Below are positions 40,577 through 55,467 of a DNA stretch of 64,000 nucleotides, piece after piece. The position numbers were made by a program, and so were the translations under genes. Within the stretch, counting starts at the first letter, position 1. Every line of letters begins with the position of its first letter. The stretch is from Leptospira noguchii serovar Panama str. CZ214 (GTDB taxonomy: Bacteria; Spirochaetota; Leptospiria; Leptospirales; Leptospiraceae). The notes beneath the pieces were generated by a model that was not told the origin of the DNA, did no database searches, and saw only the letters and a list, made by a program, of their open reading frames with translations. The stretch spans positions 558,001-622,000 of the forward strand of contig NZ_AKWY02000034.1 in the NCBI RefSeq assembly GCF_000306255.2, written 5' to 3'.

Positions 40577-42082
40577 TCAAAGTCGATTGAGGGCAGAAAT
40601 ATAAGCCCTCGAACATGCTTCTATAATATCCGTGGAACTTCCTTTTCCAACGACACGTTCTCCTTTATATTCTAAGGTTACAGAGGCTTCGGCCATTGCA
40701 TCTTGACCTTCGGTAACCGGAGAAATTACGAGTCTGGAAACTTCTGGATCCATTCCAGTCGCTTTTTGAATCGCTTTATAAATTGAGTCTACGGGACCAT
40801 CTCCAGTTGCAGATTCCTCTCTTACGTGACCGTCGATTGAAATTCTAACACCCGCAGTAGGAGTACTTTTGGTTCCGGTCGAAACCGTAAAACCTTCCAA
40901 CTGAAATCGATCTTCAGTAGATTTTCTAGTTTCTTCGGAAAAAAGAGCTCGAATATCTTCGTCGTAGATTTCTTTTTTTCTATCTGCAATTTCTAAAAAT
41001 CTTTGATAGGCTGCTTCTAATTCTTCTGCTTGAGGAGAAAAACCTAATTTTACAATTCTATCTTTAAAACCCGCGCGACCACTGTGTCTTCCTAAAACCA
41101 TTCTATTAGAAGAAAGACCTACAGTTTCCGGTTTCATAATCTCGTAGGTTTCTCTATGTTTGATGACTCCATCTTGATGAATTCCAGATTCATGTGCAAA
41201 CGCGTTTGCTCCTACGATGGCTTTATTCGGTTGAACGAGCATTCCGGTAATCGTTTTTACAAGATAAGAGGCGCGAGCAATTTCTTCAGTTTTAATTTGG
41301 GTTTGAATTCCAAATGTATCTTTTCTAGTACGTATCGCCATGACAACTTCTTCCATAGCGGTATTACCTGCTCTTTCTCCAATTCCATTGATAGTACATT
41401 CAATTTGTCGAGCACCGTTTTGAACCGCAGCTAAGGAATTGGCGGTGGCAAGTCCTAAATCGTTATGGCAATGAGCGGAGAATATAATTTTTTCGGCTCC
41501 TCTTACGTTGGTAAGTAGAAATTTAAAAAGACCTCCGTATTCTGCGGGAGTAGTATAACCAACCGTATCTGGAATGTTAATTGTGGTAGCTCCTGCGGCT
41601 ATAACTGCTTCACAAAGTTCTCTTAAAAATTCTGGTTCACTTCTAGTTGCGTCTTCGGGTGAAAATTCTACGTCGTCTACAAATTGTCTGCAAAGTGTCA
41701 CTGCTTCTACAGCCATTTTTAAAACCTCTTTCGGTTCCTTTCCGAGTTTGTATTTCATATGAATCGGAGAAGATGCAATGAATGTATGAATTCTTCTTTT
41801 TTTTGCGGGTTGAAGTGCTTTAGATGCGGCTTCTATATCCGCTTTCATTGCCCGAGCAAGAGCAGCAATCGTTGGTCCTTCGGTTTCTCTTGCAATTCTT
41901 TCTACGGCTTGAAATTGAACTGGAGAAGAAACTGGAAATCCGGCTTCGATAATATCCACTTTCATAGATGCGAGCTGGGAAGCGATTTCTAACTTTTCGT
42001 TTTCGGTCATCGCAGCCCCAGGACATTGTTCACCGTCTCGGAGAGTTGTATCAAATATACGAACGTAGTCTTTTTGATCCAT
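40577..42082 (-). CDS. leuA: 2-isopropylmalate synthase
   Basis: About 501 residues. The HMGL-like catalytic barrel opens with RIFDTTLRDGEQCPGAAMT, and the metal-binding HCHND (as SAHCHNDLGLATA) and GIGERAGNTA follow. A C-terminal LeuA dimer/regulatory domain (about 390-500) ends the protein. It condenses acetyl-CoA with 2-oxoisovalerate in leucine synthesis. Leptospira also has a citramalate synthase for isoleucine; the sequence here differs from my memory of that protein and fits LeuA. The start chosen is the ATG at 42082 with GAGAAG eight bases upstream; the frame reaches a TTG at 42100. Confidence 0.92.
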   Translation of the reverse strand: MDQKDYVRIFDTTLRDGEQCPGAAMTENEKLEIASQLASMKVDIIEAGFPVSSPVQFQAVERIARETEGPTIAALARAMKADIEAASKALQPAKKRRIHTFIASSPIHMKYKLGKEPKEVLKMAVEAVTLCRQFVDDVEFSPEDATRSEPEFLRELCEAVIAAGATTINIPDTVGYTTPAEYGGLFKFLLTNVRGAEKIIFSAHCHNDLGLATANSLAAVQNGARQIECTINGIGERAGNTAMEEVVMAIRTRKDTFGIQTQIKTEEIARASYLVKTITGMLVQPNKAIVGANAFAHESGIHQDGVIKHRETYEIMKPETVGLSSNRMVLGRHSGRAGFKDRIVKLGFSPQAEELEAAYQRFLEIADRKKEIYDEDIRALFSEETRKSTEDRFQLEGFTVSTGTKSTPTAGVRISIDGHVREESATGDGPVDSIYKAIQKATGMDPEVSRLVISPVTEGQDAMAEASVTLEYKGERVVGKGSSTDIIEACSRAYISALNRL

Positions 42083-42228
42083 TGTCATATCTTCTCGCAA
42101 AAAATTCTGCTTCCAGTTTTTTGGGTTTTATTCTTTAGACAATCAATTAAACAGACATTCTTTTGAAACAAAAATAATCGATTGAAAAATGACGATTTCT
42201 TTTTTATTCTTATACTATTTATAAAAAA

Positions 42229-42561
42229 ATGATTCAATTCTACGCGTCTAACTTTCAATCTACAGATTGCACCGTATCCGCAAATCTTTATTCTGAACTT
42301 TTCGGATTCAAGATCGTAGTCAATTCAGGAACACACTCTGAACTTCTTTGTTCGAACAAAAAAGGAATTTTAATCTTTAGTAAAGAATCTAAAAATTGCC
42401 CGGTTAGCCCAGGAACTTTGACATTTCGGATAGACAAAGAAGAGTGGGACGATTTCAAAACCATTCTGTTTTCTAGAGGGTTTATAATGGAAGTTCAAGA
42501 TTCAAGATATGTTTCCGTTTTAGATCCTTGGAAAAATAGAATTTGGTTTTACTTTTCTTAA
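42229..42561 (+). CDS. Glyoxalase/bleomycin-resistance (VOC) family protein
   Basis: A 110-residue single VOC module. It starts with MIQFYASNFQSTD and ends with SVLDPWKNRIWFYFS, where DPWKNRIWF fits the family's last strand (usually DPxGN). The opening IQFYA lacks a clear metal His, so the metal centre may be incomplete or use other residues. The family includes glyoxalases, dioxygenases and antibiotic-binding proteins; function cannot be narrowed. It is divergent from leuA by about 145 bp. Confidence 0.7.
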   Translation: MIQFYASNFQSTDCTVSANLYSELFGFKIVVNSGTHSELLCSNKKGILIFSKESKNCPVSPGTLTFRIDKEEWDDFKTILFSRGFIMEVQDSRYVSVLDPWKNRIWFYFS

Positions 42562-43013
42562 AGACAAGTTGTCCCGTTTTGGAAACTACCATTTTAAAAA
42601 TTTATAGTTTTTATTTTTTATAAGAAAAGTATCCGATTCACATTTTAAAAACTACTTTCCCTACAAATCCAGAATTTCGTAAAACCACTCACAAATCAAA
42701 AAGATACGAGGATGCCAAAAAAACATTAGGGCGAATCTTCCTCAGCGGATTTAGTTTTTTGATCGATCGCTGAGGAAGACCGGGCTCTTAGCTCCAGTCA
42801 AGTTATTGTGTTTTATAGTGTTATATTTAATTTTTGTAATTTCAATAACTTGACTCCACAACGAGATTCATAGAGAGCGTTGTGCTTTAGTTCATACCTA
42901 GATCCCTTTCGCGTTAAAAATGATCGTAAATTTAATAAAAATCTGTTTTATAAAAAAGATATTATATTTTAATTTTATAATAATCTCAAGATTAGATTTT
43001 GACAAAAATAGAA
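42562..43013. other. Non-coding gap with a cluster of stem-loops
   Basis: Part of a 984-bp gap without genes. Three inverted repeats follow one another. The first is TCTTCCTCAGCG (42736-42747) with CGCTGAGGAAGA (42768-42779). The second is AGTCAAGTTATTG (42796-42808) with CAATAACTTGACT (42843-42855). The third is CACAACG with CGTTGTG just after. A TTGTCCCGTTTTGG at about 42568 may be a family D remnant. Confidence 0.6.
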
Positions 43014-43110
43014 TAGAGTTGTCAAACAATGAATTCTCAATCTGTTTTATGTAAACGGTCTATTGAAGCAGCTTTGTTGATCTGAACTATAGAATTTTTC
43101 AACAACTCTA
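43014..43110 (+). repeat. Family A miniature inverted-repeat element, copy A3
   Basis: 97 bp with ends TAGAGTTGTCAAACAATG and GAATTTTTCAACAACTCTA. Core GAAGCAGCTTTGTTGATC, same orientation as A1 and A5. Only 10 bp separate it from family B copy B2. Confidence 0.8.
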
Positions 43111-43119
43111 ATTTTTATT

Positions 43120-43478
43120 TTAACGTGAGTTCGGCATAACAAATGCGAAAGCGATTATTATGCTGCGATTCATAGAGAGCCATAACCAACCCCACAAGTA
43201 TTTGGATCTCAATATTAAATCTGTGGGAATTACGACAAATCCTCTGTAAAACTGAGTTCCCACCCTTATTTTTGGGTGGGGGCGGAGGTGGAGAAGTTTG
43301 GAAGACTTTTCTCTATCAGAAAAACATACTTTTTGCAAGTAACAAGACTCATTCTTGTCGGAACACTTGAAAAATGTGTGTTTTTGAGCCTAAAACGCTT
43401 TCCTATGGGTCGGCGTTCAGGGAGTCGTTGCATTGAGTTTATTATTCGCCCCAATTTTCTTACGTCGAACTCACGTTA
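43120..43478 (+). repeat. Family B element, copy B2
   Basis: 359 bp bounded by TTAACGTGAGTTCGGCATAA and TTACGTCGAACTCACGTTA. The right 77 bp (43402-43478) are identical to 29454-29530. The middle differs from B1: it includes a CTGTGGGAATTACGACAAAT motif and a TTTTTGGGTGGGGGCGGAGG patch, suggesting an insertion or recombination inside an older copy. Open frames here on both strands look accidental. Confidence 0.78.
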
Positions 43479-43545
43479 TTTTAAACAAACTCTCGTAAAA
43501 AATTTAAAAGTTTTTTTTGAACGGATAAAATCGATTAGAACAAAA

Positions 43546-44124
43546 TTATTCTTCAAATTTTTTCTTTCTAAGATCGTATACCAATTGATAGGTTTTATTT
43601 TTGAAAGAAATCAATTCTTCACAATTTTCCACATTCCATTTCATAGTAAGTATGATTTTATTTTCCACAAGAGTATAAGAATACTGATAAGGATCTATGC
43701 AATTTTCTTTATCTACTCGTTTTGTTTTTATATCCAAGTAAAACTTCCAATCTGGTAAATTTGAAAGAATTTGATTTTGAAAATGACCGTTAAGTTCTTG
43801 TTTAAAAACAGATTCATAGTTTGGAAATTCTTTGTTTAAAATTTCTTTTTGAATTTTGAAAAAACGCGACTTCGATACGGGGATAAAACGATTCCATTCT
43901 TTTTTTCCAAAGTATTGAAACTCTTTATCTTCAAAAAGTTTTTCAAAATTGATTCCCGCCATTTTTGGATATTTTTGATTTTGTAACCAAAGTTGAAAAA
44001 ATTCATCGATAGAAACGAGAGGTATTTTTTCTAAATTCTTTCCTTTTTGAACCGTTTCAGAAGATATGTTTGGCTTCATACTACAGGAAATTAGAAACAA
44101 AATTGAGAAAATTCCTTTTTTCAT
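43546..44124 (-). CDS. Lipoprotein, paralogue of the gene at 44599-45156
   Basis: A 192-residue protein with a lipoprotein signal (IFSILFLISC, Cys14). The mature part begins with a conserved block VQKGKNLEKI and SIDEFFQLW shared with the downstream paralogue, then ends in a basic beta-rich region. Similar block order over the full length shows the two arose by duplication. The ribosome site is weak. It probably sits in the outer or inner membrane facing the periplasm. No recognised domain; function unknown. Confidence 0.75.
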   Translation of the reverse strand: MKKGIFSILFLISCSMKPNISSETVQKGKNLEKIPLVSIDEFFQLWLQNQKYPKMAGINFEKLFEDKEFQYFGKKEWNRFIPVSKSRFFKIQKEILNKEFPNYESVFKQELNGHFQNQILSNLPDWKFYLDIKTKRVDKENCIDPYQYSYTLVENKIILTMKWNVENCEELISFKNKTYQLVYDLRKKKFEE

Positions 44125-44598
44125 ATTTTTAAAAACTACTATATTAATTTTATTGAATATTTTAATTGTAACAAGATCTACATTTTAAACTACTTTTATT
44201 TAGGACGTGTTTCAAAATACATTCGCTTATTTTCTGATTTTTCTTAGATACTAAATCTAACTCTTTCTTAAAAATTAGGCAATTACAGTTCAATTTCAAG
44301 TTCCAAAACGACTTAAACATTAACTTTTTATTGATAAGAGAATGATAACATTTCTGTTCAAAGATTACGCCCTTCTTTTGAAAATAAGCAATTTCAATAA
44401 TACAACCTAAATTTTTTTTAAAAATTTAAATGCCATTTAAAAATAACCATATACTACAAAAAAGTTTAAGGTCCGTCGAGCGATCATAGAAGCAGACGCT
44501 TTAGTTTCTCGAGCGTCAACAGAAACTAGACATTTTAATTACCCAACTCATTTAATCTTTTGGAATACACTTTGATAAAACGTAGTGATCTTCAAATT
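44125..44598. other. Spacer between paralogous lipoprotein genes
   Basis: 474 bp, AT-rich, without an open frame. About 44468-44530 carries GTCCGTCGAGCGATCATAG and GACGCTTTAG, matching interior sequence of the family B copy at 61.6 kb, so it includes a truncated element. Confidence 0.5.
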
Positions 44599-45156
44599 TT
44601 ATTCAGAAATTTTTCCGCTGTTTAAGTCATAATGGATTTTATCTATTCTTCCTTGAAAAACGGACAATTTAGGACAACTTGAATCTATTTTCCAATGTAC
44701 TTGTAGCATCACTTTTTGATGGATAATAGAATAAGTATATTCTGGTCCACATTCTTTTTGGTCTTTACTTTCTAATCCATTTAAATAATCGGAATCATTT
44801 TTAGACAATACGTGAGAGAAATAATATTTTTCTAAGTCTTCAGCAAAAAAGGTTTGATAATTCGGAAATTCAGTTTGTAAAAGATCTTTTTTAATTTTAA
44901 AAAAACGATTTTTCCAAGTATATCCGTAAATGTCTGTTTTTCCAAAATAAACATACTCCACGTCTTCAAATAGAGAACGTACATTCGTCTGAAACTTTAG
45001 TTTTTTTCGATTTCGAATCCAAAGTTGAAAAAATTCATCGATAGAAATTTCGGAAATTTTTTCTAGATCCTTTCCTTTTTGTACGGATTCAAATGTCATC
45101 TGGGGTTTAAAACAAAATGTAAAACTGAGAATGATTAAAAAAATCTTTTTTTGCAT
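44599..45156 (-). CDS. Lipoprotein, paralogue of the gene at 43546-44124
   Basis: A 185-residue protein with signal IFLIILSFTFC (Cys15) and the conserved blocks SVQKGKDLEKI, SIDEFFQLWIRNRKK and YFGK. These align end to end with the upstream paralogue, and a shared RFFKI...EFPNY...F pattern follows. One Cys pair in the C-terminal third may form a disulphide. The two genes lie in the same orientation, 474 bp apart, so a tandem duplication with later divergence is likely. Expected in the envelope; function unknown. Confidence 0.75.
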   Translation of the reverse strand: MQKKIFLIILSFTFCFKPQMTFESVQKGKDLEKISEISIDEFFQLWIRNRKKLKFQTNVRSLFEDVEYVYFGKTDIYGYTWKNRFFKIKKDLLQTEFPNYQTFFAEDLEKYYFSHVLSKNDSDYLNGLESKDQKECGPEYTYSIIHQKVMLQVHWKIDSSCPKLSVFQGRIDKIHYDLNSGKISE

Positions 45157-45501
45157 CTTTATTTTTAACCAATAAGTTGATCTTGATTTTTCTAAATAGA
45201 ACGATTTTTTATTTTTTTAACGTGAGTTCGACGTAAGGAATTCATTTTTCTGAAAAAAGTTGGGATCTAAACTTTATGGATCAGTTCCTAAAACGCGGGA
45301 ATTCATACAAAAAGTAAATGTTTAAAAATTTGTAATGTGACTTAATTTATGGAAGCTCTTACTTTTTGTGAGATTATAAAATTTTTGGAACAACTTGAGT
45401 TGTTAATCATAAAAGTGAAGTAGTTCCCACATATTTGTAAAACTCAATCTAGAGGTCGTCGATAGTTTTTGGAGTTTAAACCGTATTTTTCTAAAAATTT
45501 C
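45157..45501. other. AT-rich gap with solo family B end
   Basis: 345 bp. At 45216-45238 it contains TTAACGTGAGTTCGACGTAA, a family B terminus without a matching partner nearby. At about 45424-45450 lies an inverted GTGGGAACTAC motif of the 46-bp unit family. No gene. Confidence 0.55.
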
Positions 45502-46209
45502 TCATCCCGGAGAAATTGGCTCCGTGTTGGATTTTCCTTCTTTCATTGCAAACTGAACCATACCTTCCGCTTCTTTTCCTAAATACCAATCGATCAGACT
45601 ATGAGCACCATAAATCAGAGGAGTAATTGCAATCGCCACTCCACATTTATAAAGAAAATTGTTGGTGGAAATTTGATTCAACTCTTGAATGCTGAGTTTG
45701 CCTCCTCCGAGGGCGATATAGATCACTACAAAAGAATCTACAAGTTGAGAAACGATTGTAGAACCTGTGGCGCGTAACCAAATATATTTATTATCCGTTT
45801 TTACACGTAAAAAATGAAAGATCTGAATATCAATCAATTGACCGATTAAATACGCCACGATTGAACCTACGATTACCTTTCCCGAATTTCCAAAAACTAC
45901 GTTAAAAGAATGATCATCCACAGGAGAATTGGGTGCCGCAGGAATAGACATATCCAACATCAAAAGAAAATAAGCCACAAAGATCATAACCATTCCAACG
46001 AGTGTAGTAAAACGAACTCCCTTTCTTCCAAAATATTCGTTTAAAAGGTCGGTTACTATAAATGTTATCGGAAATGGAATAACTCCCATCGTAAGGGTAA
46101 AACCAAATGAGACAAAAAGTTTGGAACCGGTTACTTCTGCCAGAATTAAAAAAGATAAAAAGAACGCGTTTAAGATAATAAATAATTTCACAGACTTAGA
46201 AAGTTGCAT
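45502..46209 (-). CDS. Queuosine-precursor transporter (YhhQ/VUT family)
   Basis: About 235 residues with six predicted membrane helices. Family motifs are VTGSKLFVSFGFTLTMGVIP, FPITFIVTDLLNEYFGRKG and a late GSTIVSQLVDSFVVIYIA helix. YhhQ of E. coli imports pre-queuosine nucleobases for tRNA modification. The open frame begins at a TTG (46245); the ATG at 46209 starts nearer the first helix, but neither has a good ribosome site. Whether this protein carries queuosine precursors in Leptospira is inferred from the family. Confidence 0.82.
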   Translation of the reverse strand: MQLSKSVKLFIILNAFFLSFLILAEVTGSKLFVSFGFTLTMGVIPFPITFIVTDLLNEYFGRKGVRFTTLVGMVMIFVAYFLLMLDMSIPAAPNSPVDDHSFNVVFGNSGKVIVGSIVAYLIGQLIDIQIFHFLRVKTDNKYIWLRATGSTIVSQLVDSFVVIYIALGGGKLSIQELNQISTNNFLYKCGVAIAITPLIYGAHSLIDWYLGKEAEGMVQFAMKEGKSNTEPISPG

Positions 46210-46373
46210 AAGCGATTTTTTATCCTTATCACATGAATTCGTCAACTTGTAAAAAAAGAACCGTTTGACAGTCTCTTATTTAATAAATTTTTGGAAGTGG
46301 GTTTCAAGTTCATCGATTTAAGAAACTTCTTTATTTTCTTAGATTTTGATTCGATAATGAAATTATAAAACCA

Positions 46374-47937
<1,564 letters not shown>

Positions 47938-47957
<20 letters not shown>

Positions 47958-48885
47958 CACTTTAATTACAGATTCTACTTTGGAGGCGGCAAAGATCTTG
48001 CTGAAAGGCGGACTTGTCGTCTTTCCTACGGAAACGGTCTATGGAATCGGGGCTTCTGCTTTTGACATAGATGCTTGTAAACGGATCTATAAAGTAAAAA
48101 ACAGACCTTCCGACAATCCTCTTATACTTCACGTAGAAAATTTTTTTTCTCTTAATAATTGTGGGGAAATAAATGATAAGGCTAGTCTCGTTTTCCAAAA
48201 ATTTTCTCCAGGACCGATCACAGGAATTTTTAAAAAGAAAAATCAAAATCTTTTTACAGCAGGATTAGATTCGGTCGCGGTTCGAATTCCTTCCAATCCT
48301 ACGGCTCTAGAGTTTTTAGAATTCTGTAAAGTTCCGGTTGCAGCGCCTTCCGCTAATTTTTCTGGAAAACCATCCTTAACAAAAATGGAATATATTTTGG
48401 AAGAATTTATCGGAAAAGTAGACTGTATTTTAAAGGGAGAAGAACCTCAGATAGGAATTGAATCAACAGTAATTGACTTTACTTCTGAACCTCCGATTTT
48501 ACTTCGTCCAGGTTTTATAGATAAAAATGATCTTTTAGAAATTTTATCCGACCTGCAAGAAATGAAATCGTTAGACGAAACTTCTTATGTGACGCCTATA
48601 AGCCCCGGCCTTAAATACAGACATTATTCTCCCAATTGTAAGGTTACATTCAAAAATTCTTTAAAAGGAATTCCTAAAGAATTTGCTCAAATTGGTTTTC
48701 ATTTTGAATCCGACTCAGCTTATCAGATTTTAGTTTCGTCTAACAAAGAATATATGAAGGAAATCTATTCTTTTTTTGTGGAATGCGATCGAAGAAGAAT
48801 TACAGAAGCATGGTGTGAAATTCCAAAAGAAGGAAAATGGAAAGAGGTAATAATCAATCGTATTTCAAAAGCTGTTTCGAAATAA
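47938..48885 (+). CDS. Threonylcarbamoyl-AMP synthase (Sua5/YwlC)
   Basis: A 315-residue protein. The YrdC-type catalytic part has GGLVVFPTETVYGIGA, KNRPSDNPLILHV, VPVAAPSANFSGKPS and IESTVIDFTSEPPILLRPG. It is followed by the Sua5 C-terminal domain (about 215-315) starting SPGLKYRHYSPNCKV. It forms threonylcarbamoyl-adenylate for the t6A37 modification of tRNAs. The start is a TTG inside the GH18 gene; no better start is visible, so coupling is likely. Length fits the two-domain Sua5 form, not short YrdC/TsaC. Confidence 0.9.
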
Positions 48886-49409
48886 AAGGATTTTAAAAAG
48901 CCATCTCAAAAAATACTTTATCTTTGCTTAAAATGCTGAATTCTAAGATATTTTTGAGATAGTTAATAATCAAAATCTGAAAAAAAATTGACCATTCTGA
49001 ACAAAACGTAGTAGTTCCCACATTCTTAAAAAATTCTATATTTCATTTGAAATAACTTCTGAATGATTGTATTTTCAGATTCATCTTAATTTTGTAAGAG
49101 TTCTCACAGTGAACGATTTTGGGACAAGTTCTAAATAAAATGAATTTCTCTTATCAGACTATATAATACCAATAAAGTGCCAAATTTCTGTTTTTTAAAA
49201 CAGAAATTCATCTCAAAATCTATACTCTGTTTTATATAAATTAATTTTTTGCAAAAAATAAAATGTAGGAACTATTACTTATATTCATCTTTATAAAATT
49301 GAGTATCTACACTTTTATCCCAAAGCAAAAAATTGAGTACTTGTTAAGTTATGAATAAACACTCATAAAAAGCCTATTCCAAAACCCTAAAATGTGGGAA
49401 CTCTTACAA
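48886..49409. other. Gap between Sua5 and the IS, with inverted repeat and repeat motifs
   Basis: No gene. An imperfect inverted repeat ATCTCAAAAAATACTT (48903-48918) with AAGATATTTTTGAGAT (48945-48960) lies 17 bp past the Sua5 stop. A solo family D end is near 49118-49135. Motifs of the 46-bp unit family are at about 49265 and 49394; the second is cut by the family A element starting at 49410. Confidence 0.6.
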
Positions 49410-49443
49410 TAGAGTTGTTGAAAAATTCTATAGTCCAGATGAG

Positions 49444-49483
<40 letters not shown>

Positions 49484-49485
49484 TC

Positions 49486-50597
<1,112 letters not shown>

Positions 50598-50728
50598 CAA
50601 TTTCAGCTGGTCCTTAATTCGGGGGCTAGGTCACAGATTAACAAAACTGCTTCCATTGACTATTTCCATAAAACAGAAAAGATGGATAATTCATTTTTCA
50701 ACAACTCCAATTTAGAAAAACGATTCAA

Positions 50729-52468
50729 TCAACCTTGATTCCAAAATGAGGAACTCAATAAAGATTGGGCTTCTATGGATTGAAACTTTTTTTTTAACGA
50801 ATTCTCAGATTCTAGAACATTAGGAATATAAGAAGTTAAATCTTTGCTAAAAGAGTTAGATAAAAAACCTGGCTTTAATGACTTTAGAAAACTTTGAAAC
50901 GTAAATAAGGAAGGTAAATATCGAACTTGAACTTTTTGCACTTTCAAATCTTGTTTAACATCTTCTAATAAAGTTAAAAAGTCGGCGATAGAATCAACCA
51001 TCCTTTCCTTTAAAAATTGACTCGAAGTAAAAACCTTTCCCTGTCCAAACCGTTTATCTAAATCAGAAATAGGAATTTTTCTAGAATCAGAAACCCTTTT
51101 GTAAAAAAGTCCTTCCGATTCTTTGATTTCCTGTTCCATTAGTTTTTTGGATTCTGGATGAATCGGCCCATATTCAGAAAGAAGATCTCTGTATTTATAA
51201 AATCCTACTCTGTCTTTAGTAATTCCTAATTTAGAATAAAGATTTTTTAAATCAAAACGAATCGATATACTTCCTATACTCCCCACAATCCCATAGGGGG
51301 AAGCATAAATCTTAGAAGCTCCACAAGAAAGATAATATCCTCCGCTTGCAGAAATGTTTTGTACATACGCGTATACAGGTTTCTTTTTTTTCAATTTTAG
51401 AATTTCTTGATATAATAATTCGGATACAAAAGCGGAACCACCGGGAGAATCTACTTCCAAAATCACCGCTTTAACGGAAGACTCCTTTTTTAATTCTTTG
51501 AGCGCTTCTTTGATCAAATGATAAGAAATACCGTCTGTTTTACCCTCACCCTTTCCAACTGTATCGTGGTGTATATTTCCCTTTAAAGGAAGAACGGCCA
51601 CGACGGGTTCTTTTTTAGAGATTAGTTTAAAGTTTTTTAATTTAGAAAAACGATATAAAGAAGAAAGACTGAATTCTTTAGAAGAAGATTTTTGATTCTC
51701 GTTTTCGTTTTGATAATTTGTATAAAGGAAATTTTCTTTAAAATCTTCTTCATTTAAAAATCCAGTAATAAATTTTCTTTCTTGTAATACCTTTGCAGAT
51801 AGAAAAGGTTCAGCAAAAATTTTAAGAGCAAATCCAGTATAACGTTTGAATATAGATTCCAAATCATCCGTCATTTGTTTGAGTAGAGAATTTAGATTTT
51901 CCCTCGCCTTAGATGAAAACTTATCTCTTTGAAATGTTTCTCCAAAAGATTTATAAGGTCCGCTCTGAAAAGTTTCTGCTTTGACTCCCCATTTTTTACC
52001 TGCGTTCCCAAAGAAAAAAGATTCGGCAGAAGGTAACACTGGAAAAAATTCAGAAGATTCGCTACTAAATCTTTCGTTACAAATTCCTAATAAAAACAAG
52101 GACTTAAGTCCGCCGGTTAGTGCAAATCCTTCCAACACAATCCCTCGTTCTTTCAAAATCCGTAATCCTTCCGCAACACTCAAGGTTTCACCGAATCCGT
52201 AATCCGGTTGTTGGATAAGTATAGAAACTTTTTTCAAATTAGGGACTTGAGAAAGTAATTTGAGTTCTAATAGAAAATCCGTAAAAAAAACTTCTTCTTC
52301 TTTAGAAGAGAGAAGTTTCATTAAAAAAGATTTTCGATAACTTGAAAATTCGGAAGGAATTTCTAAAAAGTAATGATCTCCAGAAAAAAATCGAAATCGA
52401 ATCCAACGAACAAGTTGGAAAATCAATCGGAAAGGAATGAATACAATTTGTAAGAAATTTCGAAACAT
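50729..52468 (-). CDS. sppA: Signal peptide peptidase SppA (S49 family, long form)
   Basis: A 579-residue protein with an N-terminal membrane anchor (about 5-28) and two S49 repeats. The general-base Lys is expected in SGPYKSFGETF near residue 172, and the nucleophile Ser in NISASGGYYLSCG near 374, matching the Lys-Ser dyad split across the two domains of E. coli SppA. It degrades cleaved signal peptides and membrane-bound peptides in the inner membrane. Its stop lies only 20 bp from the family A/IS insertion, which therefore spares the gene. It is divergent from uvrA. Confidence 0.88.
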   Translation of the reverse strand: MFRNFLQIVFIPFRLIFQLVRWIRFRFFSGDHYFLEIPSEFSSYRKSFLMKLLSSKEEEVFFTDFLLELKLLSQVPNLKKVSILIQQPDYGFGETLSVAEGLRILKERGIVLEGFALTGGLKSLFLLGICNERFSSESSEFFPVLPSAESFFFGNAGKKWGVKAETFQSGPYKSFGETFQRDKFSSKARENLNSLLKQMTDDLESIFKRYTGFALKIFAEPFLSAKVLQERKFITGFLNEEDFKENFLYTNYQNENENQKSSSKEFSLSSLYRFSKLKNFKLISKKEPVVAVLPLKGNIHHDTVGKGEGKTDGISYHLIKEALKELKKESSVKAVILEVDSPGGSAFVSELLYQEILKLKKKKPVYAYVQNISASGGYYLSCGASKIYASPYGIVGSIGSISIRFDLKNLYSKLGITKDRVGFYKYRDLLSEYGPIHPESKKLMEQEIKESEGLFYKRVSDSRKIPISDLDKRFGQGKVFTSSQFLKERMVDSIADFLTLLEDVKQDLKVQKVQVRYLPSLFTFQSFLKSLKPGFLSNSFSKDLTSYIPNVLESENSLKKKFQSIEAQSLLSSSFWNQG

Positions 52469-52497
52469 GCTGTCAGTTTGAAAACTAGATTCTTCCT

Positions 52498-52538
<41 letters not shown>

Positions 52539-52577
52539 AATCACGCTGTAAATCCTAAAAAGCAAGAGGGTATTTCA

Positions 52578-55451
<2,874 letters not shown>

Positions 55452-55467
55452 AAAACGATAGAGTATT

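Noticed and set aside
40577..42082. Citramalate synthase (CimA) and not LeuA
   Set aside because: The N terminus RDGEQCPGAAMT and the overall sequence fit 2-isopropylmalate synthase and differ from the Leptospira CimA as I recall it.
43276..43758. 160-aa open frame on the plus strand
   Set aside because: It spans family B repeat sequence and the antisense of the lipoprotein gene, has no ribosome site and looks like a chance frame.
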